NCBI RefSeq assembly: GCF_950295315.1
Contig: NC_080172.1
Coordinates: forward strand, 114,393,212-114,457,211
Source of the DNA: Erinaceus europaeus
Lineage: Eukaryota > Chordata > Mammalia > Eulipotyphla > Erinaceidae
DNA: 64,000 bases
Direction: 5' to 3'
The position numbers were made by a program, and so were the translations under genes. Below, in pieces: positions 61,746 to 64,000 of this stretch (the stretch's first letter is position 1; every line of letters begins with the position of its first letter). Under the pieces are notes generated by a model. That model made no database searches and was not told where the DNA came from. It was given only the letters and a program-made list of their open reading frames with translations.

Positions 61746-61789
61746 GGCATCTAGGGAGAGATCCTGTGAAGAAACATGGTGTGGGTGGG

Positions 61790-62005
61790 GGTGGGGGCTG
61801 CATCAGCGGTGACTGGATAGCAGAGTTCTGGCCTTGCATGTGTAAGGCCCTGGGTTGGACCCCTGGCACTGCAGGAGGGTACCAAGGACAGAAGGAATGG
61901 TGCAGCATGGATAGTTGGGGAAGGTGCCATGCTTTCTCTGTCTCCATCTCTCTCTCTCTGTGTGTCTCTCTCTCTCTCTCGTCTCTCATGCATCTAAAAA
62001 AATAA
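61790..62005 (+). mobile_element. SINE with TGTGTAAGGCCCTGGGTT head
   Basis: TGCATGTGTAAGGCCCTGGG and GGTTGGACCCCTGGCACTGC resemble an alanine-tRNA/ID-like head, followed by a TC-rich tail and CTAAAAAAATAAACTAAAAC. A separate family from the others. Confidence 0.6.
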
Positions 62006-62009
62006 ACTA

Positions 62010-62200
62010 AAACAAATTAGATTGAGAAGTCATCTCGGGGGTAGAGTAAATGCATCAGATCTTGAGTTCTATCTCCAGCATCACCTTAAGAAAAAAAATG
62101 TTGAAGAGGGTTCCGTCTTTGATAGAACACACTCCTTGGTATGTGGGAGGTCTTACATTCTCTCTTCCCAGCACTGCATTCAAATAAGAAAAGACAAAAT
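62010..62200 (+). mobile_element. Possible SINE copies of the same head type
   Basis: GGGGGTAGAGTAAATGCATC, CTTGAGTTCTATCTCCAGCA and CTTGGTATGTGGGAGG, CAGCACTGCATTCAAATAAG look like two degraded tRNA-type SINEs. Confidence 0.4.
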
Positions 62201-62758
62201 CAAATAGGACACCTTTCTCTCTCTTTTTCCTTCCCTCCAACTCTTCCTCTCTCTCACACACACTAAGAAAGAAGAAAGGGGAAGAAAGGAATGTTGGAGT
62301 ATTAAACAGTGAACTGGTAGTCAGTGCCTCCTGGGGCTAGGAGAAGAACGGGGCAGATATAAGTCAGCAGCGGCCTGGAGGTAGACGTGTCTACAAGGCC
62401 AGCAAGAGATCCAAGGTACTCAGGGAGTGGGAGGTGTGTTTGTGGAAAGTGAGGAAAGTGAACCGGGTGGATCGGACAGAGTAGGCCAGGACTAAGTCAT
62501 TGCAGGTGGGACTTTATCATGTAGGCATCTTGCTAATTGTCTTCCACCAGTCAGGCAGTGTTGGGGTCTATGGTATGGGTCACCCAACAAGAGAGGCAGA
62601 AATTGCCCCCAGGGTAGTTCCTGGCCACTGAGCACTCACTCCATGTGGCGGAGGGCCCCTCCTGATACACTCTCCTGGGTCTCCATCCTAGGAGCACTGC
62701 CCTCCATAGGCTTGTGACATTCAATGACTGGATGACTATCACAGTCTGCTTTTTGTTT
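62201..62758. other. Unique sequence
   Basis: About 560 bp with no recognised feature. Confidence 0.4.
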
Positions 62759-62759
62759 T

Positions 62760-62950
62760 CTTTTTTTTTTATTTTATTTTTTCAGAGAATGAAGATTTAA
62801 TTAAACTTGAAAGACAGTATAGGCTATTTCCAGAGGTGAGATAGGGTGAAGAAAAGATGACAGAAAATAGCCTATTATTTTTAATAGTGATTTAACTGGA
62901 CTTTACAAGAAAAGGAAGGTTCCACTCCAGTTTCTTAGTAAGGGAAGTAA
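62760..62950 (-). pseudogene. Possible retrocopied 3'UTR
   Basis: Poly-T on the plus strand (62761-62771, then T-rich) followed by CAGAGAATGAAGATTTAATT. On the minus strand this reads as ATTAAA about 15 bp before an A tail, as in a polyadenylated transcript reinserted by L1. Source gene not recognised; no reading frame. Confidence 0.3.
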
Positions 62951-62987
62951 CTTGCTCCTGTTGTCCATTGGGAAGATAATTTGGGGG

Positions 62988-63288
62988 GGGGGGAGGTGAG
63001 CGAGCAGTGGCACATTCGATTAAGTGCACATACTACTAAGTGCAAGGACCTGCTCAAGGATCTGGGTTCAAGCCCTTAGCTCCTCACCTGCAGGGGGGAC
63101 GCTTCCCAAGCAGTGAAGCGGGTCTACAGGTGTCGATTTAACTCTCTCCTGCTCTTTCTCCCCCCTCCTCGCTCAATGTCCCTCTGTCCTAGCCGATAAA
63201 ATGGAAAAAATGGCCACAGGAGCAGTGGATTTGTAGTGCAAGCACCAAGCCCTAGGGGTAACCCTGGAGGGGAAAACAAAAAAAAAAA
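62988..63288 (+). mobile_element. SINE, long form
   Basis: AGCGAGCAGTGGCACATTCG head, GGTTCAAGCCCTTAGCTCC, CCACAGGAGCAGTGGATTTG, GTAACCCTGGAGG and A tail. Confidence 0.9.
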
Positions 63289-63752
63289 AAAGGAAGATAA
63301 TTCTGGTACTAAAGGTTCGACCGAGTTTGAAAAGTGAAGGCAGGCTTGTGGGGTTGGTGAGGGTGACGGGAATGAGAGAGAGGGCTGACTTCGGGCACCA
63401 TATGGCAGACAGGGTAGCATATGGCTTCAACATAGGTTTAACCGTAGGTCAAAGGTAAGCCTAGTGGGTCCAGTGTAAGATCCCTACTGCCAGTCCTGTC
63501 TCCTCCCAGGGAAGGGAATGAATGCCGGGGGGAGGGGGGTGAGGACTCCCCTCCACCTCCCATTGCCATCTCTAGCTTGCCAGCCCTCTGGCATGAAGGT
63601 TCACAGGCCTAGGAATTTCTGTGTCTGTGAGGAGTGCCAGGGCCAGAGTCAGAACCAGTAGCCTGTGGGGGCTACTGTCTTGACAGGTCTCTGTGCAGGC
63701 AGACGGGCTTCTCTCCCTCTGTGGGGCCAGCGAGTCACCCTTTACAACTCTA
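63289..63752. other. Unique stretch
   Basis: About 460 bp with no recognised feature. Confidence 0.4.
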
Positions 63753-63789
63753 GGGCTCCTCTGGAGAGATGGTATAATGGTTCTGAAAA

Positions 63790-64000
63790 AAAAAAAATCT
63801 TTTTTAAAAATTTTTATTTGTAAAAAGGAGACATTGACAAAAACCATAGGATAAGAGGGGTACAACTCCACACAATTCCCATCACCAGAACTCCGTATCC
63901 CATCCCCTCCCCTGATAGCTTTCCTATTCTTTATCCCTCTGGGAATATGGACCCAGGGTCATTATGGGATGCAGAAGGTGGAAGGTCTGGCTTCTGTAAT
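63790..64000 (-). mobile_element. L1 3'UTR, minus strand, cut by window end
   Basis: After a scrap of the GATAGCATAATGG SINE (63763-63790): TTTATTTGTAAAAAGGAGAC, ATAGGATAAGAGGGGTACAA, ATTCCCATCACCAGAACTCC, GAAGGTCTGGCTTCTGTAAT. Continues past the edge. Confidence 0.9.

Noticed and set aside
1..64000. Functional tRNA genes from the many box A/box B matches
   Set aside because: All matches lie in SINE heads followed by the SINE body and tail; none forms an isolated cloverleaf-length gene.

Overview
The window reads as accessory, repeat-dominated nuclear DNA of a eulipotyphlan mammal, most likely a hedgehog (Erinaceus or a close relative). The evidence is the dense layer of tRNA-derived SINEs with pol III box B (GGTTCGAGCCC) and box A motifs, mammalian L1 elements, ancient MIR fragments, betaretrovirus-like endogenous retroviruses (ERVs), and several copies of an APE/RT non-LTR element matching what is known of the Vingi clade, which was described as recently expanded in hedgehogs. 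No complete host protein-coding gene was found; nearly every long open frame belongs to a transposable element or to a microsatellite.

Layout. 1-10.2 kb: SINEs, a 490-bp pyrimidine tract, a 5'-truncated L1 3'UTR with a 13-bp target duplication, an internally deleted L1 split by a 595-bp solo LTR (TSD CAACCT), and two related short LTRs (8.4 and 9.95 kb). 10.4-13.6 kb: two Vingi-like copies head to head, the plus-strand one keeping endonuclease and reverse transcriptase; a third 3' fragment lies at 5.7 kb. 14-17 kb: SINEs, a minus-strand L1 ORF2 3' end and an L1 3'UTR. 17.2-19.1 kb: minus-strand ERV remnant (LTR plus 3' internal part) holding a 19-bp minisatellite. 19.1-27 kb: a minus-strand L1 (5'UTR, ORF1, start of ORF2) split by a plus-strand class II ERV at 19655-25887 with 6-bp TSD TCTTTG; the ERV keeps the end of gag, pro and pol but has lost most of its 5' LTR and 5' gag.

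29-39.3 kb: an old L1 ORF2 3' part interrupted by a 671-bp solo LTR, then a second old L1 3' part interrupted by a younger L1 (34228-38980) whose ORF2 keeps one frame apart from five nonsense codons. 39.4-57.6 kb: SINEs, MIR, further solo LTRs (39.85, 41.7, 45.8, 48.4 kb), purine-rich satellites and stretches of unique DNA, one of which (43.2 kb) has repeated motifs suggestive of a conserved regulatory element. 59.2-59.7 kb: a GC- and CpG-rich block with a consensus splice donor, the best candidate for a host promoter and first exon (plus strand), followed by a 320-bp GT-rich tract. 60.7-64 kb: SINEs, MIR, a possible retrocopied 3'UTR and an L1 3'UTR cut by the window edge.

The autonomous elements (L1 and Vingi-like) supply target-primed reverse transcription; the A-tailed SINEs are presumably L1-mobilised. 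The insertion order can be read from nesting: MIR is oldest, then old L1, then ERV and LTR insertions, younger L1 and SINEs. I found no evidence of a new host system; the most informative items are the nested ERV, the nearly single-frame young L1 ORF2, the Vingi-like copies, the LTR-start-like modules next to ERV LTRs, and the candidate promoter.
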